Assembly (NCBI RefSeq): GCF_000143415.4
Contig: NW_003314279.1
Span: forward strand, 1,306,970 to 1,370,969
DNA length: 64,000 bases
From: Selaginella moellendorffii
Taxonomy: Eukaryota > Streptophyta > Lycopodiopsida > Selaginellales > Selaginellaceae
Direction: 5' to 3'
The position numbers and the translations under genes were made by a program. Within the stretch, counting starts at the first letter, position 1. The number at the start of each line of letters is the position of its first letter. Under the pieces are notes generated by a model. That model was not told the DNA's origin and searched no databases. It saw nothing but the letters and a program-made list of their open reading frames with translations. Of the stretch, positions 32,111 through 44,263 are shown in pieces.

Positions 32111-35100
32111 TTGCCGCACGATTTCCCGGTGAAATCGACCACCACCGCAAAGAAATGCCCACCTTGCCCAGGAATGTCTGAGAGAGACGATGGATTTTTC
32201 CAGATGGTGTGCGAGCTCTTGCCAGGAGAAGGAGGAGGTGGAGGAGGAGGAGGAGATTGCTTCATGGATGATCCTGGATTCCCCAATTCAATTCCACCTG
32301 CCGCGGATTGGGCGACCAATTTCCTCACATCGCCTCCATTTCAGTCGGGCAGCTTCTCCTCTCTCTTGGAAGATCTCCTCCTTGCGGAGCCACCGCCAGA
32401 GGATACCGCCGCGTCATCGCAGGATCAACGGGAGGGCGTGGCGGCGGAGGAGGGGGAGGACGAGAAATCGAAAGCGCGCGGCCGCAAGCCCCACAAATCC
32501 GAGCTGTTGGGCGACGTCTTGCGGAGAATCTCGTGTGAGAGAACAGAATTCCTGGCTCAGGTATGGGTGCCCACGATGCGAAACAGCAGGGTCATGCTTA
32601 CCACGCAAGACCAGCCATACGCCGTGCAGCCCACCAAATGGGACCTCGTGCGGTACCGCACGCTGTCCGCGCGGTACGCCTTCCCGGTGGCTGGCGGTAG
32701 CATTGGTGAAGTTGGTGGTGACGTGCTGCCCGGGCTGCCGGGCCGGGTGTTCAGCCGTATGCTGCCGGAGTGGAGTCCCAATGTCCAGTTTTATGACTGT
32801 AAAGATTTCTTGCGAGTCCAAGACGCCGCGCGGTGTAACGTGCGGGGAACTCTGGCTGTGCCGGTGATCGAGCCCAATGCTAGAGAGTGCCTGGCAGTGA
32901 TTGAGCTTGTCGCCAATGTGGAGAAGGTCGGGTATGAGTCCGAGATGGGAATGATTTGCAAAGCGCTCGAGGCAAGTTTTGTTCTTTCTTGTGATTAGAT
33001 TTTTCCGGTTCTTTCATCGATCAAAAAAGTTTTTTGCTTGATCAGTCCTTTTCTCGTGATCGTTTTACTCATATCGTCTCTTCATTTTCTCATTAGCTTC
33101 CAAGCTTCCATTTTGTTCTTAGCTTGATCAAACTTTCTTCTTTTCAGGACATAAATCTCTCGAGTTGGCCCAGATGCGGAGTACCCGAGGTACGTGACAC
33201 AACTTTAAGGTTCGTTTAGCTCTAAACACATTCTCACAAACTTTAGGTGCCAAAAGCTGGACGAGAGGCTGTGTTCGAGGAGATCTCCGGAGTTCTTCTA
33301 GCAGTGTGTGAGTACCATCAACTTCCACTAGCACAGACATGGATTCCATGCTTCCAGTCCTCCGGCAAGAGCTCCGGGAATAAAAACCTTCCGTGCTTGG
33401 TCGCGAGCCACGCACCGTTTCACGTAAGGGACTCGTCGCTCGAGGGATTCCACCGGGCCTGCTCGCAGCAGAAGCTGGAAGCCGGGCAAGGCGTCGCTGG
33501 GAAAGCCTCCACCACGAACCAGCCGAGCTTCACGAGAGACGTCAAGAGCTACTCCATCGCCGAGTATCCACTAGTGAATTACGCTCGCTACTTCAAGCTC
33601 GGGGCCGCGGTGGCGATCCGGCTGAGGAGCCGGCTCACTGGCAGCGACGACTACGTCCTGGAGTTTGTTCTCCCGCTCGAATGCACGGAAGAGGTCGAGC
33701 AGTGCAAACTCCTGGACGCTCTCTCGGTCACCATGCAGCAGGCTTGCCAGAGCTTGAGGATGGTTTCTAGCAGAGAAGTTTTGGAGCAGCGGAGTGTGGT
33801 TAGCTCTCCTCGATTCCTGGAGCTTCACAGTGGTGACGAGGAGATGTCGGGTGTTGTGTTCGACAACAGTGGATTGAGTGTCACCACCACCGCCACTACG
33901 ACCACGACGAAAGCTACGGCCAAGAGGAAGAAGTTATGTGGAGATGATCAGAGCTCGTACTGGAGTGCTTGCTCGATTCAAGGCGATGGCTCCGGCGCTG
34001 CCAAGAAAAAAGCGGGAGAGAAGAAGCGTGCCACCAACGAGAAAACGGTGCCTTTGGATGTTCTCCAGCAGCACTTCGCTGGGAGCTTGAGAGATGCTGC
34101 GAGGAACATTGGAGGTTGGTAAAACTTGGATAGTTTTTCGTTAGATTTCCTAGCAAAGAGAAGAGTTCTCTAACTTCGAAAACCGTTTTTCTTTTCGTCT
34201 CCAGTGTGTCCGACGACATTGAAACGGATATGTCGACAGTATGGGATCTCGCGGTGGCCGTCTCGAAAGATAAACAAGGTGAATCGATCGCTCATGAAGC
34301 TGCAAGGAGTTATAAACTCGGTGGAGGGCGCGGACAGGAAAGTGAAGCTTGACATACTGACCGGAGAGATCGCGTCGGCTGCTGCTGCTACAGCTGCGAT
34401 CACATCCAAGACGAGCAATTCAGGTCTTGCAAAGTCAAATTTGTCCTTGCATTTTTTCTCTAAACTTTGCTCTTACAGGTCCATCAACGAGCAAGAGTTC
34501 ATCCGAAGCTAGCTTAAAAGCCGAGACTCCAGCAGGAAAAGAAGGTCTCAACGTTTTCCCAGACGGCGGTGGCACTGCTACTTCTCCAAACGAAACTCCG
34601 GAGATTCACACCACCGAACCGAGAGTGAACTTGCTACCGGCGATCAAGATCGAGCCCCGGGTTCACGGAAGCCACGCAGCTCTCTCGGTCCTGGATCAAC
34701 AGAAACTATCTCCCGAGCGCTTGATAGCGAAAAAGCAATCCTCTTCACCACCACTACCACCGCCACCACCACCACCACCAGGAACTCAAGAACATCAAAG
34801 TTTCTATCACCAAAACCAGGCGAGCTACATCGACTGGCCAGCGCTGTCGAACCGAGTTCTATGCTCCAAGGAGGGAACCAACTGTTTCGAGGAGCGGGCG
34901 ATCACGGTCAAGGCAACACTGCGAGAAGACACGATTCGATTCAAGATGGGGATGGAGTTTGGATTCGACACGCTCAAGGGCGAGGTGGCATGGCGATTCA
35001 AGCTGGACAAGGAAGGTTTCACGCTCAAGTACATGGACGACGATGCGGAATGGGTGGTGCTCAATGGCGACGCCGACTTGGAGGAGTGCTTGGACGTGAT

Positions 35101-35203
35101 GCGTTTTAGCGGCTCGCGGGTGATCAAGCTCGTCGTCCAGCCTGTGAGCAATCCAAACGCCGGATCGCCGATTTCGCCCAGCTTCTGCAGTGTCAATTCG
35201 TGA
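32111..35203 (+). CDS. NLP: NIN-like protein (NLP) transcription factor, RWP-RK and PB1
   Basis: Five exons: 32111-32971, 33148-33189, 33247-34114, 34205-34423 and 34479-35203, giving 904 residues. A start at 32177 ([10 protein letters not shown]) is equally possible. The N-terminal GAF-like nitrate-response region covers about residues 130-430 ([35 protein letters not shown]-type blocks, [20 protein letters not shown]). The DNA-binding RWP-RK domain lies near 565-620 ([20 protein letters not shown], then [20 protein letters not shown]). A C-terminal PB1 domain lies at about 803-885 ([33 protein letters not shown]). A polyproline run lies near 34750-34785. NLPs bind nitrate-responsive promoters in the nucleus. 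Intron 1 starts GC (GAG, then GCAAGT), because the only nearby GT would break the frame. Confidence 0.95.
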
Positions 35204-35466
35204 ACTTGATAGATGTGATCTTGAGTTGTAGCCTAGTTTTCTATTTTCTTCGTTTGTACAGGGGCAAAGTTCTGGTTTTGTTAGTGGGAGAACGCAAAAA
35301 AAAATGGAGATAATTGTGAATTTTCTGTACAAGAACGCAAAAAAAAAAAAAAAATGATGAAAATTTGTAAAATTTCCAAGGGGTCTGGGGTTCGAATCAC
35401 GGCGATAGCACACTTGGTTAGGGTTTCTCAAAATCGCGTCTCCAGGGTTTGCGAGAGCGCGCGGCC
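35204..35466. promoter_or_regulatory. NLP 3' flank and SWAP gene promoter
   Basis: 263 bp with two successive GAACGCAAAAAAAAA tracts (around 35290 and 35334), a local tandem duplication of about 42 bp, and a short TGGGGTTCGAATCACGG word that resembles a tRNA B-box. AGGGTTT motifs sit just before the SWAP start. Confidence 0.4.
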
Positions 35467-37527
35467 ATGGAAATCGATCTGGTGGTGACTGGCGTCCACA
35501 CGAGGCTCTTCGACGACGATCCCGCAGCTGCATTCGTCGCCTCGGACGAGGCGCTGGTCCCCTGGAGCGAGGATGCCGACGTTCTCATGGATCGCTACGA
35601 TGTCCGCCACTTGATCCACGACGCCAGTGTTTTCCAGCGCCGGCACCGCCACTCCAGCCCCGTGGACGAAGGAATTTCGCAGGAGGAGCTCGATTACGAG
35701 CGGTATAGGGATTTCCACGAGGCTAGCCGCGAGCTTGAAAGAGGTAAGCGTGTGGTTTTCTTCGTTGTGTGTGACTCGGATTTATTTACTTGCTTGTAGA
35801 TAAAGCTGGGAACGATGGAGCCACGGCTTCCACCTCTGGCCTCTACACCAGCGTCCCCTTCGACTATCCCAAAGAGAAAGACAGCGAAAAAGAGAAAGAG
35901 AAGCAACCGCCGCCACCCGACCAAGAGGAGGCGCTCTTTGTTCCTGGCTTTCCCGTCCCGGACCATTTGCAGCCTCACCTTGTAAGTAGAAACTCCCCAC
36001 GGGCGCATGAGAATCAAAAGCACTCTTTTTTTCTCGTCTAAGCCGTTCTCTCGAGTTGCAGTGGTTTTTAGCATGGAAGATTGCTGGCGCTGTGCTGGTA
36101 TGGTGGAGAATTAATGGCTTTGAATTGGCAAACTGATGGCACACACAGGTGTGTGATTGCGAGGGGATGCGTGCTGGTAATGGGTAGAACACCTTATCTA
36201 AAATTTCCAAGCTAGAAGTCTACTTCCTTGATTCTTTCTTTTCTGAAGCTTTCTAACTTGTGGATCTTGTGGATTGTGTTTCCAGCCTAGGTCCCAGAAG
36301 ATACACCAGATCATCAGCGGGACTGCCAAGTTTGTCAGCGAGCGTGGTGGACAGGCCGAAGTTATCCTCAAAGTAAAGCAGGCAGGCAATCCAAAGTTTG
36401 GATTCTTGCTATCGGATCACGTTCTCCATCCTTACTTCCGGTACCTGGTGGATCACCCGGAGGTGACAGGAGCGATGCTCAGATCTTTTCCACCGCCACC
36501 GCCATCACGGCTTGGCAGCGCTTCCATCACGAAACCAGCGGAAGGACTGAGATTGCTGGGCGAAGTCTACGGAGAGAACGACGAAGAGAATGACAAGAGC
36601 TTGAGCTTGCCACCAACAGTGGAGATCAGAACTATCAAGGAACCACCTCCATACATTAAGACGGTCATCGACAAGATGGTGGAGTTCATCGCCAGGAACG
36701 GGAAGGACTTCGAGGACGTTGTCCGGGACAAGGATAAGTCAGACGAGCGCTTCCACTTTCTCCATCCATGGCACGAGTATCATCCTTACTACTTGAGGAT
36801 GCTGCAAAACGCTGACCAGGTAGCTTTCTCTCTTTGTTTCCTTCTCATTCTTTCCAGTCCAGTGAAGTTTTACTCTCTTACTCTCTTGTGATCACAGGCT
36901 ACCTCGAGACGGCGATCGAGTTTAAGCAAGCATAGACAAGCGTCCAAGCCACCGGCGAACCTCAAGGCGAGCTCGAGTTCTTCCTCCCAGGAAGTAAATA
37001 GCCGGCAAAGACGGAGAAGCACTCGGTTTGATGTTCCTCCCCCAAGGGATGAGACCAAGACAGCACCTCACGGGGCACGGGGCGGTCTTCCAGTGGTTTC
37101 CAGTGAGGACGAGTTCGTCAAGGACATCGAGTCGAGCAGCAGAGGTATCGATTGGAACCAGCAACAGCAGTCTGGGATGAGCTACGATGATGCTCTAGCG
37201 GCAGTCCTGGCAGCAACCCGAGGGATCCAGAAGCCAAGGAAAGCTGTCGCGGAGGCCACGAGCAGGACGGAGGAGGAGATCAAGGCGGATATAAAGGCCG
37301 AGAGGTTGAAGAGAGCAAAGATGCTTGTGAGAGAAGGTGGCGGCCCGGGGGACAATAGCTCAGAGAAGTCCAGTGAGAAAGACGAGCGGAGGAGGCTGCG
37401 GGATGACAAGGTTGAAAATGGACACGAGCGAAAGAGGAAGCACCATCACACAAATGGCCAGGGGGTCGAGGGAGAAGTACCGGATGATATTCGAGCTAAA
37501 GTGAGAGCCATGCTTCAGCAGCTATGA
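35467..37527 (+). CDS. SWAP/SURP-domain splicing factor
   Basis: Four exons: 35467-35743, 35800-35981, 36286-36819 and 36898-37527. Phases agree and give 540 residues. Residues 1-92 form the DRY_EERY N-terminal domain (TRLFDDDPAAAFVASDE, DRYDVRHLIHDAS, DYERYRDFHEA). Two SURP modules follow, near residues 158-210 (KIHQIISGTAKFVSERGGQA, NPKFGFL, HPYFRYL) and 278-330 (KTVIDKMVEFIARNGKDFED, FHFLHPWHEYHPYY). The tail is charged and Arg/Lys/Glu-rich, with DDIRAKVRAMLQQL at the end. It matches the plant homologue of Drosophila suppressor-of-white-apricot, an alternative-splicing regulator acting with U2 snRNP components in the nucleus. Animal SWAP controls splicing of its own message; the long second intron (304 nt, against 56-78 nt for the others) is where such autoregulation could act. 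That is inference. Confidence 0.92.
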
Positions 37528-37606
37528 CAACGAGGACGTTGTGAAGCTCTTTATAGTTTTGATGTTCTAGTTTTATTGCTCTGACTGCTCATCTGAGAAC
37601 CTTTCC

Positions 37607-37633
37607 ATTAGTCAGTGAACGAAGAGCAACCAT
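37607..37633 (+). repeat. 27-bp exact word shared with an intron at 55 kb
   Basis: This 27-nt word in the SWAP 3' flank is identical to 55255-55281, which is inside an intron of the F420-ligase-like gene. Flanking bases differ on both sides. Confidence 0.8.
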
Positions 37634-37639
37634 TCTAAG

Positions 37640-39419
37640 GTGCTTGCTCGGATTAATGAGGCTGGGGCGAGAAAAAAGCAAAGCGTACAGCCTCGTAGTT
37701 AAGTCACTAGTGCCAGGATCATCAAGAACACGAATGTGAGGATTTACTACCCTTCCGAAGCCATATTGTGGAGAGACCATGTAAATATTTATATGGTGAA
37801 AATACAAAGTGGTAGTAACAGAATGTGTAACTACCTCAGAGTTTTAAGAGCCCAGGCTACTGGCACTTGGGGGGGTGGGCTTGGTGAGAGCAAGTCCTTC
37901 TACTTGCTTTTTCTTGTGTTTCCTTTTTACTTTTTCTCACAACAGTGTTGACAGAGTGCATGATGTTGGGGTAGTCGTGGGTTTCTTGTGCACAATTGAG
38001 TCTGGCACAATCCCTTGGCACTTGTTAAGGATATGCATAGTATTTTAAGTGAGATTCTCGAAAGAGCTTCTAAATTGTGTTTCTCTCATATAAGTCCCAA
38101 CACATCCACTAGCCAACCATGCTAGACAGTAAGTGTTTCAATTGCTTGATGTTGATTTTCTTGCATCTTCTTCTGCAATTGGTCATTCACATGTTGGAGA
38201 GTGGCTTGTGAGCAATGAAAAGTTCCAGAATAAAAAACCACAAAAGGGAAAAACTTACTTGACACTCTACCCAAACTGAAGTAGGAAACAAAGCAAAAAA
38301 GAGAAAGGGAATAAGAAAGAAATATGAAACCAAAATGAGGACAATTACTTACCTAGAATTCCACCTCAAGGTCTCTTCACCTCTAGAAAGTTCCTCAACA
38401 GTTGCCTGGTTGGACTCAGTCCAAAGGACATAGGTAGAGTAAATGTGTTGCCCATAAATGGTAATTGTAGAGCAATGAAAGATGGCAGCTGAATGAATGG
38501 ATTATGAGTAAATGTGATAGCTAATTGTGACGTAGTGGTAGTGGAAGAGATTTGGGAGCCTCTGAAAATTGTTGAAGTGGTCTACAGCTTATGTGCTTAT
38601 TGTGGGAGAAGAAAAAGCCCAGTCTTTATCAGTGTCTGTATGGATAATTGTTTGTGCTGAAGGAGCTAATCGGGAAGGGGAATAAACATCTGCCCATAAT
38701 AGTGTATGGTCTTCTATGTGCATTAGGTTCAACTGACCTCAGCTGCTAAGTGTCTTGGATTTTCTCAAATCCACTGAATTAAGATAGTCACCTTTATATC
38801 TTGAGTTTGGCATATTATATTTGGCTGCTTCATGGTTAGTTTTCTGCATTTATTGATGCTAAACGAGGTCCCCAAATTCATGTGCAAATGGTGAGAAAAG
38901 TGGTTGGAAAGTGAAACTGTAGTGAGTAAGAAACAGTGTTGAAGTAAAGGGATGAATGGATGATGACTGTGAGTGATGGAGAATGGTGGTGGTAATGTGT
39001 GGAATGCAGTAATGTAGTGAACCTTGAGAAATAAACTGGAAAATGCTCAAGCTTCTAGGTAAGAGGGGTTGATGCAACCTTGAATTGAAAATCCATGCTT
39101 CTACTTGCTCTATCATGGGATTATAAGAGAAGAAAAGAGGTAAAAGCAAAGACAAGGAAAAATTCACTACAAGTTGGTGGTGATGCTGGGAGCCACTTGG
39201 TGTAGTTGGGTGGAGAGAATCCTAAAAAAGTCCAAAGATGCTAATAAAGCTAGTTATGTTGCCCTCTAGAGCCAAACATCATATAGTAGAGTGAAGGAGG
39301 GCAATAGTGGTCTCACAACAAAAGCTAGAACTTTATTGTGTGTTGCAAGCTAGAGAGCTCCTATGTGTTGGGAAGAACTACCTCCAAAGTTTGAAAGGCT
39401 ACTTAAGTAGATTGTGAAG
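37640..39419. other. Intergenic, no gene supported
   Basis: 3' flank of the SWAP gene followed by AT-rich DNA. One minus-strand open frame (38859-39167) has no recognisable domain. A minus-strand gypsy element begins to be recognisable beyond 41 kb, so part of this may be its degraded 3' flank. Confidence 0.4.
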
Positions 39420-39790
39420 ATTTGGTGGATTAGTGAAGTGTTGGTGTTATAGAAGATGCTGTAATTGTTGCAAATGATGCCATGGTTAGCATCTAGTGGA
39501 TATGGTAAACTATTACATAATAATAGGGGTTTCCGACACTAGCAAGTGCAAATTAGGAAACAAATTCCTCTAATTAGGTAAAATATGCATGACTAATAAT
39601 ATTTAGGAATTTTATCCTTATGCTTATTTAATCAAGTGTATATTGGGTGGAAATTATAAAAGGAACCATAAAAGAGTATTAATCTCCTGCCATTATGGTA
39701 GTAAGGAGAGAGTGTTTATAAAAACTAATTGACAAATATCTTTTGATACCCAAAGTCACATTTGTGATAGTTTCCCCCCTTTAGGGAAGA
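39420..39790 (-). repeat. Dispersed LTR-like repeat, family A, copy 2
   Basis: Aligns with 44975-45071 plus 45746-45996: shared blocks are GGTAAACTAT, TTTAGGAATTxxxTCCTTATGC, CTGCCAT/GCTATCAT followed by AGTAAGGAGAGAG/AATAAGGAAAGAA, and GATACCCAAAGTCACATTTG. It ends in a C-run (TTTCCCCCCTTTA, 39771-39783) that on the minus strand would read as a polypurine tract. Its position downstream (minus sense) of gypsy integrase fits a 3' LTR of that element. Confidence 0.55.
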
Positions 39791-41050
39791 TCAATATTTT
39801 TATGGAAACAATTTCAAAAGTTAATAGAAAACACACTTTGTGAGAAACATACTAACTTAAATGAGTGGGAGAAGTACTTTTTCTCTACATCCAAAAACAC
39901 TAAAACTCAAACACTCTCTGATCGTCACTGATAAAGAAATAACCACCCTTACTACTTAGGGTACCACTTCGCTTACAAAAGAATGATACAACCCTATAGG
40001 GATATAAAGAGAAACCTAGAGACCCAATTCCCCTGAGAATAAATTAACCCTATTGAGAAGATTTAGATAACTATTATAAACTAATAGATAAAGTTGTTTA
40101 TATGACCATGCCCCTTTCTTAAAAATGGGTCAACAAGAGAGAGGCAAGGACTTGTGATCAATCTATAATAATTATCTCCATGGTTGTGAATTAAACCCAT
40201 GCATTGAGTCAACCTACTAAAATTGACCTAAAACTGACAAACAAAAGAAACTTTGGATTAAAGTGTATTAGTTTATTGATTTGTTATAATTTTTTAATTT
40301 TTAGTACAATTCTCATACTTTATAACAAGCTCACAGGCATATGTAAGATTACTAAGAGGTTCCTATATTAATTCACAAGATGGGTAAGCTTTCCATTTAA
40401 TTAAATATTCTTTGGTGTGACCACCACATCTTTGACAACATAACAAAATGCTTTCAACTTCATACATTTGGTTGTAGACAAATCTCCCCTTGGCATGCAA
40501 CATCCATAGTGTACAAAGTTAATAAATTGGCATGAAATACATTATGAATATTGAAGGAAAATCTAATTGATAGGATACATCACCAACCTACTTTAACACC
40601 CAATAGAAACTAATATATTTTAGTAATAACTTTTGGGACAAAGATCCCTTAGCATTCAAGTTTTACGAGGATAACCAAATTTAGTTCCCATATGATAGGT
40701 TACATCCCAATAATGTTAATTTTTATCATATTAATACCTACCATAAGCTTTACCTATCACCTTAGATACCTTGGCATAACTACTCTACATAAGTTTCAAT
40801 GGCTAAGACCAATATTTTGGACATTAATTTCAATATAACAATTTGTTAAGGAACCCCATGAATATTCCCTTGCAATATCTCTCATGGAAAACAACCAATA
40901 GTATTGTGAAATATATTGTTATAATAGATTCTATTGTGTCGAAATGCCCAACCTAATCGTATTGGTTCACCACAATATAGTACTATAAATAATTCTCAAG
41001 CTAAGCATTTATATGTTTGGTTTACCCATCTATTTGAGGATGATAAACTG
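39791..41050. other. AT-rich decayed retroelement DNA
   Basis: Lies between the LTR-like repeat and a readable integrase fragment. No clear coding frame; probably the decayed 3' part of a minus-strand gypsy pol gene. Confidence 0.4.
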
Positions 41051-42670
41051 TATTGAATTTCAGCTTGGTACCAAATAACTAGAATAGTGTGCCCCAAAAC
41101 TTTCCCTTAAATCTTAAATCTTTATTTGAGATAATCTCTTTGGGAAGATTATAAACCAATACTACTTCATGGAAAAAGAGTTTGGTTGTTTGCTTTGCAT
41201 TCATTGTTTCCACAGTTGGAATGAAGTGCGTAATCTTTGACAATCGATTCATAACCACTATCAAAGTGTTATAACTTTTAGACTTTAGCAAGCAAGTGAC
41301 AAAGTTGAATGTCACACTCTAAAATGACCATATTGGTGCTAGAATACATTACAACTTCCCAACCTACTTTTCAATTCTTCACTTATACTACTGATAATTA
41401 GGGCAATAATGAATATAATCTGTTATATCATCTTCCATACTAGACTAAAAAAATCCCTTTTTCAATGAAGCAAGAGTCTTTTATTTATTGCCATGTCTTG
41501 TTGCTGGAACATTATAATGTCCCTCAGAAACAATAATTGCAAGATACAATCTTTCTTGCCTATAATATTTAAGCTTATCCTTAATTGAGAAGTAAAGTTT
41601 TGCATTGGTATGACTAACAACTTTCGCTGTATCACTATTAAGGTTCTACTTCAACAACTCTACATAGTGCAATATCACCTTTGCCAACAGATCACTTCCA
41701 TATGAAGCTAGAACATCCTCTAACAAGTCTAAATTGATTGTTAATATTGCCCAAAACTAAGCCTAATGACTCAATAGATCCGGAATAATATTGTTTGTAT
41801 CAGGTTTCTAGATGATTTCAATATCAAATCTAATGAGCTTCTTTTGTCAACGAACTTGCTTTTGCATAAGTATTGGTTGTATTGCAAAGTAGCTCAATGT
41901 GTTACTATCCCTATAAACCTTTGTATATCCATCCAAATAATGTCTTCAATGTTCCAATGCCAACACTACAATAAGCATTTTTTATCTCATGTATAGGCCA
42001 TCTTCATTGGGTTTCATCCAATTTCTTAAAGTAAAATGCAATGAGACAATCACTTTAGTGTAACACCACTTGCATTGTCACAATTTTGCTATAACATAGC
42101 ACCTATAGCATAGTTAGATGCATCAAAATGCACTTCAAAGGGTTAATCAAGATCTAAGATCATGAGAATATGAACCATGGTCAAGATCTCCTTCAACTGT
42201 ACAAAAGCACACTAACAAATTGGTGTCCAATAAAACATTATACTACCCTTCATTAACTTAATCAATAGAAAAACAAAATTGTAAAAATTGCAATAAAATT
42301 TTGATAATATCCTGCCAAATCAAGAAAAGAATGAACATTTGATATAGTGGTCAGGACTTCCCAAAACTTCACTTCTTCCAACTTTTTTAGATTCACCTCG
42401 ATTACACCACTACTAATTATATGCCCGAAAAAATTCACATGCAATTGACTAAATACACATTTACTCTTCTTAGCATATAGTTTGTCTTTTTAATAACTTC
42501 TAAAATACTAACTCCAAGTGTTTTTTGTTCCAATGTTTCATTGAAGACTAGAATATCATCAATATAACAACAAATATATCTAAATAATTGTGAGACATAA
42601 ATCCCTATGCCCCAAAGTAGAGCCGAAAGGGTGTTATATGGTAGTGGTTGAAGAAAAAATTCAACAAGCA
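41050..42670 (-). pseudogene. Ty3/gypsy pol remnant (RT, RNase H, integrase)
   Basis: On the minus strand, in the order expected of gypsy, one reads RT with CCYIDDILVFNETLEQ (near 42550) and FFGHIISSGVIEVNLKK (near 42400), the start of RNase H with PFEVHFDASNYAIGAML (near 42110), then integrase core motifs SKSYNTLIVVMNRLSKITHF and LPKEIISNKD (near 41260-41120). Stops and frameshifts separate these blocks, so it is inactive. The upstream RT part is cut off near 42670 where another repeat begins. Confidence 0.85.
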
Positions 42671-42679
42671 TAACACGCT

Positions 42680-43190
42680 TGGATCAAAAGCTCCGACTAA
42701 GAAAGTCAAGAGAGGGAGTGGAACTCCTAAAGAAGGGCTTAAGGAACAAGTACAAAACAATTAGTGAACAAGTCTCTAGAAAAGGACACAAATATGGCAA
42801 GTGTTATGATATGAAGAAGTGTCAAGATTGACTTCAAGGAGGAGTTTGAGAAAAAGGCCGAGATGGAGTCTAAGATGGAGTTTGAGAAGGAGTTCAAGAA
42901 GGAGTATAAGAAAGAGGCCGAGATGGAGTTTAAGATAGAGTCTGAGAAGGAGTTCAAGGAGTCTGAGATGGAATTCAAGATGGAATCTAAGGAGTCTAAA
43001 ATAGAATCTGAGATGGAGTCAAAGAGTCTAAAAATGAGTCTAAGATAGAGTCCAACATAGAATTCAAGAAGGAGTCTGAGATGGAATCCAAGATGGAGTC
43101 CGAAATGGGGACCGAGACTGGGACTGAGACTGCAACCGAGACCAAGTCTAAGTCCGAGGGTGAAAGCCCAAAGTAATCGTCTCCTAGACG
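42680..43190 (+). repeat. Left inverted arm with GA-rich coding-like tract
   Basis: The segment is an inverted counterpart of 47930-48256 plus 48962-49010. Within it, 42840-43160 is an imperfect purine-rich tandem repeat of a GAGATGGAGTC(T/C)AAG-type unit that translates on the plus strand as a Glu/Lys/Met/Ser-rich chain (ESKMEFEKEFKKE). The ORF is short and low-complexity. It may be the gag-like internal part of a retroelement rather than a host gene. Confidence 0.6.
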
Positions 43191-43287
43191 TTGAGTGGTT
43201 TGGTGAGCTCCAAAAGGATAGTAAGAGGAAAACTCTAGTGGAACTAGTTTGGTGAAGAAAGGTCAGTGTGACTAAGGAAAGTGTAAG

Positions 43288-44245
43288 TAACTAATTTTTC
43301 CATTCTACTTTAGTTACTTAACCACAACTTTGACCATATGGAGGAATTTCACTCACAACTTTGACCATATGGAGGAATTTCACTCTCAACCTCCATAATT
43401 TTTATTCTAGATTTGGGGACTTGCTAGCCCCAAGAATGGCATTTATGCCATTCAACTTTTGCATTTGGTTCAAATGCTCCACATGTCTGATCCTATAACC
43501 GACACCCAAAGGTACCACCAATATATTAATCTGTTATGCTAAGGCCATGCTCATTCAATTTTGTTACACTAGTGCTCCAACACCATTTGTATCATAGTCC
43601 CATCTTTTAAAAATTGGGCCATCTGTCAACGAGTGATCATCCTAGATCCACTCTTTAGCATCCTTAGAATGCCCACAAACATGGGGAGTAACATTCCCCA
43701 ATATCCCTTTTCCAATCCCTACCAAATCCCTTTCTGTCCACGGCTGTATTCGTCAACATTGTCAGTAGGTCAAGACCCATATACTTAACCACTATGTCTC
43801 AATAACTTCTAGGACTTCCTTGCTATATAACCACATCCTTGGTCACCACACAAGTGGATTGCTTTTCTTCCTTTCCATAGTTTGGGACTCTGGGATGACA
43901 TTTCGAAACACCACAACCCTACGTGAGCCTTGTGGGTACTCTTCCCATCATCTGCTTTTGGGTACCCTAGTTAGGTGGCTAGAGCAAGGTTCTAATAAGC
44001 CATGCCAAGTATCTAAGTAAGTAGTGCCACTCACAATTGGATTGAGAGCATTGACTATTCGATCTCTTAGGGAGCTAGAGCCAGCTCTTGAACACTTCAC
44101 TAAGCTACTTCACTTATCTATCCGTATTCACTTTAGTATTGGACTTTCCAGTGGTTATATTATCACCTAACATGTGGGTATAGCCTTCTTAGGCCACACT
44201 AGCCTTTTCTAACCAAATTGGCTCCCCCCCCACACTCTTTAGTAT
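43288..44245 (+). repeat. LTR-like repeat family B, copy 1
   Basis: Begins TGTAAGTAACTAATTTTTCC and ends near CTTTTGGAACCCCC. Copies 2 and 3 follow in direct orientation and copy 4 inverted. Shared internal words include GAGTGATCATCCTAGATCCA and TCCTTGGTCACCACACAAGT. No ORF. The TGTAAG... end and the PBS-like sequence next to copy 2 suggest an LTR. Confidence 0.65.
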
Positions 44246-44263
44246 ACTTTTGGAACCCCCTCC

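Noticed and set aside
35378..35400. GGGGTTCGAATCACGG word resembling a tRNA T-arm
   Set aside because: No A-box, acceptor stem or anticodon arm within range, and the stem does not pair; treated as a chance or degraded fragment.
42739..42978. Ser/Phe/Asn-rich minus-strand ORF
   Set aside because: It is the complement of the purine-rich tandem repeat and has no support as a protein.
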